A stretch of DNA of 64,000 bases from Nocardioides sp. dk884 (GTDB lineage: Bacteria; Actinomycetota; Actinomycetes; Propionibacteriales; Nocardioidaceae): NCBI RefSeq assembly GCF_009557055.1, contig NZ_CP045649.1, positions 248,001-312,000 of the forward strand. The letters are read 5' to 3'. Shown piece by piece: positions 43,950 to 52,377 of the stretch (the stretch's first letter is position 1; each line of letters begins with the position of its first letter). The notes beneath the pieces were generated by a model. The model had not been told where the DNA came from. It saw only the letters and a program-made list of their open reading frames with translations, and did no database searches. The position numbers were made by a program, and so were the translations under genes.

Positions 43950-44624
43950 GTTCGCGTCGGAGACCACGGCGTGGCTCAGGGCGTACGCCGCGGCGGCGAG
44001 CGCCGGCACCGCCGCCACCATCCAGGTCTCGAAGACGTGGTCGGCCAGCACCAGCACGACCACGGCCAGCAGGCCGACGCCCAGCAGGCTGGTCCCGAGC
44101 GGCCCGGGATGGCGCAGCGCCCGCAGCACGGCGCCGCCGAGCACGACCAGCACCGCCGTGATCGCCAGCAGCAGCGCGAAGCCCGGACCGCGCCCGCACG
44201 CGGACGTGCCGCGCACCGACTCGCAGGCCTGCATGCCGCCGGCGGTCAGCGAGACCGCGCCGAGCCCCACCACGAGGCCGCTCAGGATCGCCGCCACCAG
44301 TCCCGGGACGACCAGGTCGACCAGCAGCGGCTTGCGCGGCTCTCGAGGAGCCCAAGGGGCGGGCGGGGGCGCCAGGGGCCGTGACGGGCGCTCAGGGGCC
44401 CGTACGCCGCCCGCAGGACGCTCCTGGACCCTCTGCGGGGCCGGTGGCGGGGGAGGAGGCTTCGGCGCGGCAGCGGCAGGAGCAGGAGCAGGAGGAGGCG
44501 CGGGCGGCGCAGCCGGCGGGGCTGGCGGCGCGGCTCGCCCGGCCGCGGCGCGGCGCCGGCGGAACGGGTTCAGCGAGGGCGGCTCGAGGGAGGGCGCACC
44601 CCCGACGCGGTCATCGTCTGCCAT
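43932..44624 (-). CDS. proline-rich membrane protein
   Basis: A 230-residue protein of unknown function. An N-terminal MADDDRVGGAPSLEPPSLNP and basic FRRRR segment are followed by a long Pro/Ala-rich cytoplasmic region (about 25-105) and then four hydrophobic helices (about 112-225), with two Cys in the first loop (QACESVRGTSACGRG) that could form a disulfide. The stop codon lies in the loop of the asd terminator. No Shine-Dalgarno is visible; the start is the only ATG consistent with the conserved-looking acidic N-terminus. Confidence 0.7.
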   Translation of the reverse strand: MADDDRVGGAPSLEPPSLNPFRRRRAAAGRAAPPAPPAAPPAPPPAPAPAAAAPKPPPPPPAPQRVQERPAGGVRAPERPSRPLAPPPAPWAPREPRKPLLVDLVVPGLVAAILSGLVVGLGAVSLTAGGMQACESVRGTSACGRGPGFALLLAITAVLVVLGGAVLRALRHPGPLGTSLLGVGLLAVVVLVLADHVFETWMVAAVPALAAAAYALSHAVVSDANEPARE

Positions 44625-44668
44625 GGCGCAGAGTGTCGCAGACCACGTTCTCTGCCGGCAGAACGGTC

Positions 44669-44722
44669 GAGTCGAGACTTGTGACGCTCGAGTCGAGACT
44701 TCTGACCGCATGAGTCGAGACC
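44669..44722 (+). repeat. short tandem repeat with GAGTCGAGAC core (3 units)
   Basis: GAGTCGAGAC occurs at 44669, 44690 and 44712, i.e. at 21-22 bp spacing, directly adjoining the 22-bp repeat locus 4. The period and the first six bases match the 22-bp unit (GAGTCG), so this may be a diverged relative in the opposite orientation. A single GAGTCGAGAC also occurs near 30071. Confidence 0.55.
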
Positions 44723-44728
44723 TGCGCC

Positions 44729-44791
44729 GCCATTGGCGCCGACTCGCGCAACCATTGGGGCCGACTCGCGCAACCATTGGCGCCGACTCGC
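44729..44791 (-). repeat. 22-bp tandem repeat, locus 4 (3 units, inverted)
   Basis: Three inverted units (CCATTGGCGCCGACTCGCGC type) with GAC at 44741, 44763 and 44785, a 22-bp period. It lies between the membrane-protein start and the tRNA-Pro terminator. Confidence 0.8.
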
Positions 44792-44800
44792 GGAAATGAC

Positions 44801-44834
44801 AGGAGCCGGACCCGCCTGAGCGGATCCGGCTCCT
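44801..44834 (-). terminator. terminator of tRNA-Pro(CGG)
   Basis: The stem AGGAGCCGGA / TCCGGCTCCT is nearly perfect with a GC-rich loop, and on the minus strand is followed by GTCATTTCC. It is positioned 9 nt after the tRNA 3' end. Confidence 0.7.
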
Positions 44835-44842
44835 AATCGGTG

Positions 44843-44916
44843 TCGGGCTGACAGGATTTGAACCTGCGGCCTCCTCGTCCCGAACGAGGCGCGCTACCAA
44901 GCTGCGCCACAGCCCG
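44843..44916 (-). tRNA. tRNA-Pro(CGG)
   Basis: A 74-nt tRNA without encoded CCA. The acceptor CGGGCTG pairs with CAGCCCG with discriminator A; anticodon stem CCTCG-CGAGG with loop TTCGGGA gives anticodon CGG; T arm CAGGTTCAAATCCTG. It decodes CCG, the most used proline codon in GC-rich genomes. Confidence 0.96.
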
Positions 44917-44992
44917 ATCTTGATCACGGGTTTCACACCCGCTCACAAGCACGGGAGCATACCGGAGGTGGGCTCCGGTTCCCCAATCGGGC

Positions 44993-45916
44993 TCAGTCGC
45001 GGGCGACGAGGGTCAGCAGCGTCGCCTCCGGGCGGCACGCGACGCGCAGCCGGAGGTAGGGGTTGGTCCCGACGCCGGCGGACACGTGCAGCCACGAGGA
45101 GCCGGGGTCGCCGGGGCGGGAGTCCGCCGGGTGGCGGTGCAGGCCGCGGGCGCGCGCCGGCTCGAGGTCGCAGTTGGTGGTCAGCGCCCGCCCGCCGGGC
45201 AGGCACGCCTGCCCGCCGTGGGTGTGCCCGGCCAGGATCGCGTCGTACCCGTCGGCGGCGAGCTGGTCGAGCACCCGCAGGTACGGCGCGTGCGCGACCC
45301 CCAGGCGTACGTCGGCGTCGGGGGCGGCGCGGCCGGCGATGAGGTCGAGGCGGTCGTAGGACAGGTGCGGGTCGTCCACCCCGGCGAAGGCGAACCGCGT
45401 TTCGCCGACGCCCAGCTCGGCGCGGGTGTTGGTGAGGTCGCACCAGCCCGCCTCGCTGAACCGCGAGCGGAGCTCGCGCCACGGCAGCTCGGGGACGTCG
45501 GTGTGGCGCCGGCCGTCGTCGGGCAGCAGGTAGCGCAGCGGGTTGCGCATCCGGGCCTCGTAGTAGTCGTTGCTGCCGAGCACGAAGACGCCGGGCACGT
45601 CGAGCAGGCCGCCGAGCGCGTCGACCAGCGGCGCGACGGAGTCGCGGTGGGCGAGGTTGTCGCCGGTGTTGACCACGAGGTCCGGGCGCAGCGTGACCAG
45701 CGAGGAGAGCCAGTCCTGCTTGCGCTGCTGCCCCGGGGTGAGGTGGATGTCGGAGAGGTGCAGCACCCGCAGCGGGCGCTGTCCGCGGGGCAGCAGCGGC
45801 ACCTCGACGCGGCGCAGGGTGTAGGCGCGGGCCTCGGTCGCGGCGTAGGCGGTGAGCGCGGCGCCGCCCACCGCGCCGAGGCCGGCGGCAGCCGTCAGAG
45901 CGCGGGTCCAGAGCAT
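44993..45916 (-). CDS. metallophosphoesterase, membrane-anchored
   Basis: A 307-residue calcineurin-like phosphoesterase. An N-terminal hydrophobic segment (ALTAAAGLGAVGGAALTAYAA, about 5-25) could be an anchor or signal. The metal-site motifs follow in order: HLSDIHL, NTGDNLAHRD, LGSNDYYEAR (GNHD variant), AHAPYL and GHTHGGQACLPGG. The YkuE/UDP-diacylglucosamine-hydrolase-like group is the closest by motif order; substrate unknown. ATG 45916 follows CAGCCT by 6 nt on the minus strand. It is divergent from the YqeY gene with 25 bp between. Confidence 0.88.
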   Translation of the reverse strand: MLWTRALTAAAGLGAVGGAALTAYAATEARAYTLRRVEVPLLPRGQRPLRVLHLSDIHLTPGQQRKQDWLSSLVTLRPDLVVNTGDNLAHRDSVAPLVDALGGLLDVPGVFVLGSNDYYEARMRNPLRYLLPDDGRRHTDVPELPWRELRSRFSEAGWCDLTNTRAELGVGETRFAFAGVDDPHLSYDRLDLIAGRAAPDADVRLGVAHAPYLRVLDQLAADGYDAILAGHTHGGQACLPGGRALTTNCDLEPARARGLHRHPADSRPGDPGSSWLHVSAGVGTNPYLRLRVACRPEATLLTLVARD

Positions 45917-45941
45917 GGGACAAGGCTGCCACAATGGCGCC

Positions 45942-46406
45942 ATGAGCTCTTTGAAGGACCGTCTCCGTGCCGACCTCACCACGGCCATCAAGGCCCGCGA
46001 CGAGGTCCGCTCGGGGACCCTGCGCATGGTCCTGACCGCGATCACGAACGCCGAGGTCTCGGGCAAGGTCGCCCGCGAGCTCACCGACGACGACGTCATC
46101 GGCGTGCTGTCGGCCGAGGCCAAGAAGCGGCGCGAGGCCGCGGTCGCCTTCGAGGACGGCGACCGGCCCGACCGGGCCGCGAAGGAGCGGGCTGAGGCGG
46201 CGGTGATTGCCGACTACCTGCCCGCGCAGCTGACCCCGCAGGAGATCGCCGACGTGGTCCGCGAGGCGCTGGAGAAGACCGGCGCGGCCGGCGAGGGCAT
46301 GAAGGCGATGGGCAAGGTGATGGGCGTCGTGACGCCGCAGGTCAAGGGCCGCGCGGACGGTGCCGCCGTGGCCGCGGAGGTACGCCGCCAGCTCGGCGCC
46401 GCCTGA
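45942..46406 (+). CDS. GatB/YqeY domain protein
   Basis: A 154-residue helical protein of the YqeY family: MSSLKDRLRADLTTAIKARDEVRSGTLRMVLTAI, DDVIGVLSAEAKKRREAAVAFEDG, YLPAQLTPQEI and GKVMGVVTPQVKGRADG are all hallmark blocks (described piecewise). It resembles the tail domain of GatB and is presumed tRNA-related, without proven activity. ATG 45942 follows CACAAT by 6 nt. A strong terminator follows. Confidence 0.92.
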   Translation: MSSLKDRLRADLTTAIKARDEVRSGTLRMVLTAITNAEVSGKVARELTDDDVIGVLSAEAKKRREAAVAFEDGDRPDRAAKERAEAAVIADYLPAQLTPQEIADVVREALEKTGAAGEGMKAMGKVMGVVTPQVKGRADGAAVAAEVRRQLGAA

Positions 46407-46430
46407 GCGTTCCGCCCCCGCTACGACGAC

Positions 46431-46469
46431 GGACCCGCACCCTCGAGGAGTCGAGGGTGCGGGTCCGTT
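46431..46469. terminator. bidirectional terminator between YqeY gene and ponA
   Basis: A perfect 16-bp stem, GGACCCGCACCCTCGA / TCGAGGGTGCGGGTCC, with loop GGAG, followed by GTTG on the plus strand and preceded by CGTC. Positioned between two convergent genes. Confidence 0.75.
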
Positions 46470-46492
46470 GCTGTCCGGTCCTGGCGGCGGGC

Positions 46493-48718
46493 TCAGCGCC
46501 CGCGGCCACCGCCGCGTCCGCCGCGCCCGTTGTTGCCGCGGTTGCCGCCGTTGCCACGGTCGTCGTCGCGACCGACGTCGTCGCCACGGTCGTTGTCGTC
46601 GCTCTCCGGGGCCGGCGGCGGGGCGACCGCGGTGACGCCCGCGCCCGGCACGTCGGAGGGGTAGACGAAGGTGTTGTTGTCGGTGAAGTCGTCGATGACC
46701 TTCATCGCGTCACCCCACATCGGCCCGGCGAAGCCGGAGCCGGAGGCGGTGGAGATGTAGTCGCCACCGATCGTCTGGCCGACCAGCGGGATCGGGGTGC
46801 CGAAGTCGTTGGCGCCGGCGATCATCGCGGCGGTGGCCACCTCGGTGGTGTAGCCGATGAACCAGACGGCCTTGCCGTCCTGGGTGGTGCCGGTCTTGCC
46901 GGCGGCGTCCTGGTCGAGCGCCTGGGCCGAGGCGAAGCCGCCCTCGATGACACCGCGCAGCACGTCGTTCACGGCGTCGGCGTTGCGCTGCTCGAGCACC
47001 TGCGTGCAGCGGTTGGGGTACTCCTTGAGCACGTTGCCCTGGGCGTCCTCGATGCTCACGACCGGGCGGCTCTCGCAGTGCAGGCCGCGGGCGGAGAACG
47101 TCGCGTAGGCCTCCGCCATCTCCAGCGGGCTGACGTCGGCGACGCCGAGGGTGAACGTCGGCACCCGCTCGGCCTGGCCCGGCCCGTCACCGGTGGGGTT
47201 GTCCAGCTCGAGGCCGAGCTTGCGGGCGAGCTCGTAGGGCTTGCAGATACCGATCTGGCGCTCGAGCTGGGCGTAGAAGGTGTTCACCGACTCGCGCGTG
47301 CCGGAGTACATGTTCTTGGTGCCCGAGGTCGTGGAGTTGCCGACCTGCCAGGTGCCGTAGCCGTACGGCTCGCCGTCGCAGTCCTCGAAGCCGGACTCCG
47401 ACAGGGTGAGCGAGGAGGGGGAGTTGAACGACGTCGTCAGCGGCAGGCCGTCCTCGAGGGCGGCGGCCAGCACGAACGCCTTGAAGGTGGAGCCGCCCTG
47501 GAAGCCCTGGGAGTTGCCCAGCGACTCCTTGACGACGTAGTTGAGGAACGTCTGGCCCTTGTCGCGGTCCGGGCCCATCGGCCGGGACTGCGCCAGGGCG
47601 CGGACCTTGCCGGTGCCGGGCTCGACCATCGCGAGACCGCCGATCGCGGAGTCGGTCGGGTAGACGTGGGTGGCGACCGAGGCGTCCGCGGCGTCCTGGA
47701 AGCGCTGGTCCAAGGTGGTGCGGATCGTCAGCCCGCCGGCCCACAGCAGCTCACGGCGCTCGGCCTTGGTGCTGCCGAGCGCAGGGTCGCGCATGAGGTA
47801 CTCGACGACGTAGTCGCAGAAGAACGGCGCCGCGGAGTCGACGCAGCCGTTGTTGGTGGGCTGGGGGTCCAGGCGCAGGCCCTGGCGCTTGATCTTCTCG
47901 GCGCGGGCGCGCGGCACGACGTTGAGCTCGGCCATCCGGTCCAGGACGATGTTGCGGCGCTCGAGGGCGCGGTCCGGGGCGTTGGTCGGGTCGTAGCCGG
48001 AGGGGTTCTTCACCAGCCCGGCCAGCATCGCGGACTGGGCGAGGTTGAGGTCCTTGGCGTTGACGTCGAAGTAGTTCTTCGCCGCGGCCTGGATGCCGTA
48101 GGCGCCGTCGCCGAAGTAGACGGTGTTGAGGTAGCGCTCGAGGATCCAGTCCTTGCTGTGGGCCTGCTCCATCGCCACGGCGTACTGCAGCTCGCGCAGC
48201 TTGCGCGCATAGCTGCGGTCGGTCGCCTCGAGGCGCTCCTGCTTGGTCTTGGCCTGGGTCACCAGGGTCTGCTTGACCAGCTGCTGGGTGATCGAGGATC
48301 CGCCCTGCACCGCGCCGTCGTTGGCGGCGTTGGTCAGGAATGCGCGCAGCGTGCCCTTCAGGTCGAGGGCGCCGTGCTGGTAGAAGCGGTAGTCCTCGAT
48401 GGCCACGATCGCCTTGACCATCGTGCGCGAGATCTGGTGGAGCGGGACCTCGACCCGGTTCTGGTCGTAGAGCGTGGCGATGGTGTCGCCCTCGGTGTCC
48501 ACGATCCGGGTGCGCTGCGGCAGCGCGAGCGTCTCCAGCTCCTTCGGCAGGTTGTCCACGGTCTCGGCGACGTTCTTCGCCCCGATCCCTGCGATCCCGG
48601 CGAACGGGATGACTAGACCAGCGACGACGACACCGAGGACAGCGGAGACCGCCACCATCACGGCCAGGTGGCTGAGCAGCCTGCGGGCTCGCAGGCGCTC
48701 GGAGGGGAGCTGCGACAT
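46493..48718 (-). CDS. ponA: bifunctional penicillin-binding protein (PonA2-like)
   Basis: Class A PBP that polymerises and cross-links peptidoglycan; 741 residues with an N-terminal membrane helix (about 12-45). GT51 domain: IEDYRFYQHGALD (catalytic Glu108), GGSSITQQLVKQ, RKLRELQYAVAMEQ. Transpeptidase domain: GGSTFKAFVLA with active Ser410, ESVNTFYAQLE (SxN), and AGKTGTTQDGKAVWFIGYT (KTG). The C-terminus is a charged Asp/Asn/Gly/Arg tail of about 45 residues. Divergence from whiB4 and the ArsA-like pair matches the mycobacterial ponA2 locus. ATG 48718 lies 6 nt after TACCCT. Confidence 0.94.
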   Translation of the reverse strand: MSQLPSERLRARRLLSHLAVMVAVSAVLGVVVAGLVIPFAGIAGIGAKNVAETVDNLPKELETLALPQRTRIVDTEGDTIATLYDQNRVEVPLHQISRTMVKAIVAIEDYRFYQHGALDLKGTLRAFLTNAANDGAVQGGSSITQQLVKQTLVTQAKTKQERLEATDRSYARKLRELQYAVAMEQAHSKDWILERYLNTVYFGDGAYGIQAAAKNYFDVNAKDLNLAQSAMLAGLVKNPSGYDPTNAPDRALERRNIVLDRMAELNVVPRARAEKIKRQGLRLDPQPTNNGCVDSAAPFFCDYVVEYLMRDPALGSTKAERRELLWAGGLTIRTTLDQRFQDAADASVATHVYPTDSAIGGLAMVEPGTGKVRALAQSRPMGPDRDKGQTFLNYVVKESLGNSQGFQGGSTFKAFVLAAALEDGLPLTTSFNSPSSLTLSESGFEDCDGEPYGYGTWQVGNSTTSGTKNMYSGTRESVNTFYAQLERQIGICKPYELARKLGLELDNPTGDGPGQAERVPTFTLGVADVSPLEMAEAYATFSARGLHCESRPVVSIEDAQGNVLKEYPNRCTQVLEQRNADAVNDVLRGVIEGGFASAQALDQDAAGKTGTTQDGKAVWFIGYTTEVATAAMIAGANDFGTPIPLVGQTIGGDYISTASGSGFAGPMWGDAMKVIDDFTDNNTFVYPSDVPGAGVTAVAPPPAPESDDNDRGDDVGRDDDRGNGGNRGNNGRGGRGGGRGR

Positions 48719-48724
48719 GACCTC

Positions 48725-48730
48725 AGGGTA
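48725..48730 (-). promoter_or_regulatory. -10 hexamer TACCCT for ponA
   Basis: The minus-strand TACCCT is followed by 6 nt and ATG 48718, so it probably starts a leaderless mRNA. Confidence 0.45.
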
Positions 48731-48910
48731 CGGGGCTGAATCGACCCCTCCCATGTCGTAGTCGACACAGACTAGTCAATTCGGACTATGCCCAGTGGTC
48801 CTTCTGGGCCTGTACGGGAGGGGAGATGCCCCCTACCTTCATGGTGGAGGGGTAACCCGGGAAGGCGTCATGGGGACGTTGACCTATCTCGGAACGATGT
48901 GGGGACATCT

Positions 48911-49213
48911 ATGTGGGTAGAGGACTGGACGCCGCGTGCCGCGTGCCGCGAGACGTCGCCTGACCAGCTTTTCGTCAGGGGAGCAGAGCAGAACAAGGCC
49001 AAGCTGGTGTGCTCGGGATGCTCCGTGCGCACCGAGTGCCTGGCCGAGGCGCTCGACAACCAGATCGAGTGGGGGGTCTGGGGAGGGATGACGGAGCGCG
49101 AGCGCCGTGCGCTGCTGCGCCGCCGCCCCGCGGCCTCCTGGCGCACGGTCCTGGAGACCGCCCGCGCGAAGGGCACCACCGGGACCCCGGTCCCGGATCA
49201 GACCACCGTCTGA
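48911..49213 (+). CDS. whiB4: WhiB-family iron-sulfur regulator, WhiB4/WblA type
   Basis: A 100-residue redox-sensing transcription factor. The four cluster Cys are AACRE, then LVCSGCSVRTEC, with the beta-turn GVWGGMTERERRALLRRRP and a basic C-terminus. The QIEWGVWGGMTERERRALL segment and the following SWRTVLE stretch resemble mycobacterial WhiB4/Streptomyces WblA, and the neighbours (ponA2-like and two ArsA-like ATPases) match that locus. ATG 48911 is used. The 192-bp divergent region with ponA shows no leaderless-type hexamer for this gene, so a 5' leader is likely. Confidence 0.9.
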   Translation: MWVEDWTPRAACRETSPDQLFVRGAEQNKAKLVCSGCSVRTECLAEALDNQIEWGVWGGMTERERRALLRRRPAASWRTVLETARAKGTTGTPVPDQTTV

Positions 49214-49271
49214 ATCGGCGCGTCGGCCACGGCGGTCCCGCGCGAGCGGGATCGCCCTGGCTGCCGACCCG

Positions 49272-50483
49272 TCAGCTTTCGCCGGCCTGGCCGGCCAGCA
49301 ACGCACCGACCTGCCGCAGCCCGGCGAGGTCGTGGACGTCGCCGGGCAGCGCGGGCACCACCGCGGTCTCGACCTCCGGGTGGGCCGCCGCGAACCGCTC
49401 GCCCAGCGCGGCCTCACGCTCCACCGCGCGGACCCGGTCGGCGTGCAGGCGCAGCAGGCCCGCGGTCAGCGACCGGGGGTCGCGCTTGCGGATGCGCGCG
49501 GCGGCGGTCATCGCCTCGTCGGCGGAGAGTTCGCCACGCGGGGTCGGCGTCGCCCGGTTGACGACGAGTCCGCCCAGCGGCATCTGGTCCTCGCCGAGGC
49601 GCTCGACGAAGTACGCCGCCTCGCGCAGCGCGTCGGGCTCCGGCGCGGCGACCACCAGGAACGACGTGCCGTCGGCCTGCAGCAGCGCGTAGGTCTTCTG
49701 CGCGCGCGCCCGGAAGCCGCCGAACACGGTGTCGAGCGCGGCCACGAAGGTCTGCAGGTCGCGCAGCATCTGCCCGCCGATGACCTTGGTGAGGGCGTTG
49801 GTCACGATCCCGACGCCGGCGCTCATCAGCCTGGCCGGGCCGCGGGCCGGGGCGAGCATCACCCGCACGAAGCGGCCGTCGAGGAAGCTGGAGAGCCGTT
49901 CGGGGGAGTCCAGGAAGTCCAGGGCCGAGCGCGACGGCGGGGTGTCCACGACGATCAGGTCGTAGCTGCCGTCGGCGCGCGCGTCGTGGTGGATCTGCCC
50001 GAGCTTCTCCATCGCCATGTATTCCTGGGTGCCGGCGAAGGAGCTGGACAGCGCGATGTAGAAGGGGTTCTCCAGGATCTGCTGGGCCTTCTCGGGCGTG
50101 GCCTGGGAGAGCACGACCTCATCGAACGTGCGCTTCATGTCCAGCATCATCGCGTCGAGGCTGCCGCCGGCGGCGTCGTCGACGCCGACTACCCGGCGCG
50201 GGGTGTTGTCGAGCTGCTCGATGCCCATCGACTGGGCCAGGCGGCGCGCGGGGTCGATGGTGAGCACGACCACCTTGCGGCCGCGCTCGGCGGCCCGCAG
50301 CGCGAGCGCCGCGGACGTCGTGGTCTTGCCGACGCCGCCGGAGCCGCAGCACACGATGATCCCGGTGGCGGGGTCGTCGAGCATCGCGTCCACGTCGAGG
50401 ACCGGCGCGGTGCCGGGGCGGGCGGCGAGCGGGCCGACGCGGGTGCGACCGGTGCGGGTGCGACCGGGGCGTGCGGGGCTCAT
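49272..50483 (-). CDS. ArsA-like (anion-transporting type) ATPase 2
   Basis: A 403-residue P-loop ATPase of the ArsA/Get3 fold, equivalent to mycobacterial Rv3680/Rv3679-type proteins encoded next to whiB4. Seen: deviant Walker A CGSGGVGKTTTSAALALRA, switch I TIDPARRLAQSMG, switch II YDLIVVDTPPSRSALDFLDSP. It lacks the metalloid-binding Cys triad of true ArsA, so arsenite export is not implied; mycobacterial homologues form a stress-linked pair. ATG 50483 overlaps the previous stop (ATGA). Confidence 0.88.
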   Translation of the reverse strand: MSPARPGRTRTGRTRVGPLAARPGTAPVLDVDAMLDDPATGIIVCCGSGGVGKTTTSAALALRAAERGRKVVVLTIDPARRLAQSMGIEQLDNTPRRVVGVDDAAGGSLDAMMLDMKRTFDEVVLSQATPEKAQQILENPFYIALSSSFAGTQEYMAMEKLGQIHHDARADGSYDLIVVDTPPSRSALDFLDSPERLSSFLDGRFVRVMLAPARGPARLMSAGVGIVTNALTKVIGGQMLRDLQTFVAALDTVFGGFRARAQKTYALLQADGTSFLVVAAPEPDALREAAYFVERLGEDQMPLGGLVVNRATPTPRGELSADEAMTAAARIRKRDPRSLTAGLLRLHADRVRAVEREAALGERFAAAHPEVETAVVPALPGDVHDLAGLRQVGALLAGQAGES

Positions 50484-51517
50484 CCGAGGCCCTGCTCGCG
50501 CAGTCGGGCGGCGAGGTCGTAGAGCCCGCCGAGGTCGACGCCCCCCGGCAGGCGGGGCAGCTCGATCACCGGGACGCCGAAGCCGTCGACCACTGCCCGT
50601 TGGGCCTCCTCGAGCGCGCGGCGCTCGGCGTGGTCGCGTGCCTCGGCCACCAGCGCGTCCACGAGCTCGGGGGTGACCTCGACCCCGGCGGCCTCCAGGT
50701 CGGCGCCGAACCCCGCCTCGTCGAGGTCGCCGGCGCGGACCAGCGCCAGGTCGCGCTCGGGGATGTCGCGGGGGCGGACCTGGTTGACCACCACGCTGCC
50801 GACCGGGAGCGCGTCCGCGCGCAGCTCCTCGATGCCGTCCCAGGTCTCCTGCACGGGCATCTCCTCCAGGACGGTGACCAGGTGGATGGCGGTTCGCGGC
50901 GAGCGGAAGAGGGTCATCATCGTGTCCGCCTGGCTGCGGATCGGCCCGACCTTGGCCAGGCCGGCGAGCTCTCTGCCGACGTTGAGGAACTGGGCGATCC
51001 GGCCGGTCGGCGGCGCGTCGAGCACGACCGCGTCGTAGGTGACCGCGCCCTTGTTGCGGCTGTTGCGCTCGACGGCCTCGTAGACCTTGCCGGTCAGCAG
51101 CACGTCGCGCACGCCCGGGGCGATCGTCGTGGCGAACTCGGTGACCCCGAAGCGGTCCAGGGCCCGGCCGGCGCGCCCGAGCTTGTAGTACATCGCGAGG
51201 TACTCCAGCAGCGCCGACTCCGCGTCGATGTGGAGCGCGTGCACGCTGCCGCCGCCCCGCCCGCTGCGCGCGTCGTCGGCCTCGTTGTGCGCGAGGCCCG
51301 TGGCGATGCGGCGCTCGGCGTACGGCAGCGGGTCGACGTCGAACATCCGGGCGATGCCCTGGCGCCCCTCCACCTCGCACAGCAGCACGTCGCGCCCGTG
51401 CGAGGCGAGCGCGAGGGCGAGGGCCGCGGCGACCGTCGACTTGCCGGTGCCGCCCTTGCCGGTGACGACGTGCAGGCGCACCTGCTCGCGCCCGGCGCTG
51501 GTGTCGGTCTGGCTCAC
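50480..51517 (-). CDS. ArsA-like (anion-transporting type) ATPase 1
   Basis: A 345-residue partner of the previous protein, first gene of the pair. Walker A TGKGGTGKSTVAAALALAL near residue 20, then CEVEGRQGIARMFDV and AVVLDAPPTGRIAQFLNVG (switch II). Such pairs are expected to form a heteromeric ATPase. GTG 51517 is preferred because TACTCT lies 7 nt upstream; GTG 51544 is the alternative and would overlap the IclR gene by 26 bp. Confidence 0.88.
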   Translation of the reverse strand: MSQTDTSAGREQVRLHVVTGKGGTGKSTVAAALALALASHGRDVLLCEVEGRQGIARMFDVDPLPYAERRIATGLAHNEADDARSGRGGGSVHALHIDAESALLEYLAMYYKLGRAGRALDRFGVTEFATTIAPGVRDVLLTGKVYEAVERNSRNKGAVTYDAVVLDAPPTGRIAQFLNVGRELAGLAKVGPIRSQADTMMTLFRSPRTAIHLVTVLEEMPVQETWDGIEELRADALPVGSVVVNQVRPRDIPERDLALVRAGDLDEAGFGADLEAAGVEVTPELVDALVAEARDHAERRALEEAQRAVVDGFGVPVIELPRLPGGVDLGGLYDLAARLREQGLG

Positions 51518-51518
51518 C

Positions 51519-52310
51519 TCACGAAGAGTAGGCGCTGGGTCCACGGCGTTGCAGTGCTCGGGACAGCTCGTGGGCCTCGCGCAGCAGCAACCGGCCGAGC
51601 TCGCGGCGGCGCTCGGGGCCCAGGCGCTGCTCGATCGCGGTGATGCTGAGCGCCCACCGGGGCCGGCCGTCGGTGTCGAAGACCGCCGCGCCCAGCCCCC
51701 AGCTGCCGTCGACGATGAGGCCGGGGTTGACGGCGTACCCCTGGGCGCGGGTGAGCGCGATGTGGCGGCGCACCTCCTCGGTGCGGTGCTGCTCGCCCCA
51801 CGCGGGGGTGAGGTCGGTGCGGGCGAGCAGCTCGTCGATCTCGGCGTCCGGCAGGTGGGCCAGCACGACCATGCCGGCCGAGGCGACCCCGAGCGGGAAG
51901 CGCACCCCCTCGCTCAGCACGTGCGAGCGGATCGGGAAGCTGCCGTCCTCGCGGACCAGGCAGATCGTCTCGTCGCCGCGTCGCGCGGAGAAGAACGCGC
52001 TCTCGCCGCTGGCGTCGGCCAGGCGGCGTACGAACGGGTGCGCCACCGCCGTGACGTCGTAGCGGGCCGCGGCCGCGGTGCCGAGGAAGAACAGCTCCGG
52101 GCCGAGCAGCCAGCGCCCGTTGCCGGGGTCCCGGTCGGCCAGTCCCTCCCGGGCCAGTGCGCTCAGCAGCCGGTGGGAGGTGGGGCGGGCGAGCCCGCAC
52201 CACTGGGCCACCTCGGTGGTGGTGGCGCCGCCGGGCTCGTGGGCGGCCAACGCCCGCAGGACGGTGGCGGTCCGACCGACGACGTCCACCGGCGGGGTCG
52301 TCGCGTTCAC
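51519..52310 (-). CDS. IclR-family transcriptional regulator
   Basis: A 263-residue regulator. N-terminal winged helix (about 8-70: VGRTATVLRALAAHEPGGATTTEVAQWCG, LARPTSHRLLSALAREGLADR) and C-terminal effector-binding GAF-like domain (about 85-250, SGESAFFSARRGDETICLV through GLGAAVFDTDGRPRWALSI). It is divergent from the CoA-transferase genes, which it probably controls in response to a keto acid or aromatic-derived effector. GTG 52310 sits inside a perfect 17-bp palindrome, consistent with autoregulation. A TAGCGT hexamer lies 7 nt upstream. Confidence 0.9.
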   Translation of the reverse strand: MNATTPPVDVVGRTATVLRALAAHEPGGATTTEVAQWCGLARPTSHRLLSALAREGLADRDPGNGRWLLGPELFFLGTAAAARYDVTAVAHPFVRRLADASGESAFFSARRGDETICLVREDGSFPIRSHVLSEGVRFPLGVASAGMVVLAHLPDAEIDELLARTDLTPAWGEQHRTEEVRRHIALTRAQGYAVNPGLIVDGSWGLGAAVFDTDGRPRWALSITAIEQRLGPERRRELGRLLLREAHELSRALQRRGPSAYSS

Positions 52311-52320
52311 CTGGTGAACG
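52304..52320. promoter_or_regulatory. operator-like perfect palindrome CGTTCACCTGGTGAACG
   Basis: Perfect inverted repeat CGTTCACC-T-GGTGAACG (8-bp arms, 1-nt centre) covering the start codon and transcription start of the IclR gene, 57 bp upstream of the scoA -35 element. The size and position fit an IclR-family binding site. Confidence 0.6.
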
Positions 52321-52377
52321 CTACCGCGTGCCGGGGTCCGGTGGGCGAGTGATCCGCGGGGACCGGGGCGCGCGGCG

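Noticed and set aside
49272..51517. Arsenite efflux operon
   Set aside because: The ATPases lack the ArsA metalloid-binding cysteines, and there are no arsB, arsC, arsD or arsR genes nearby.
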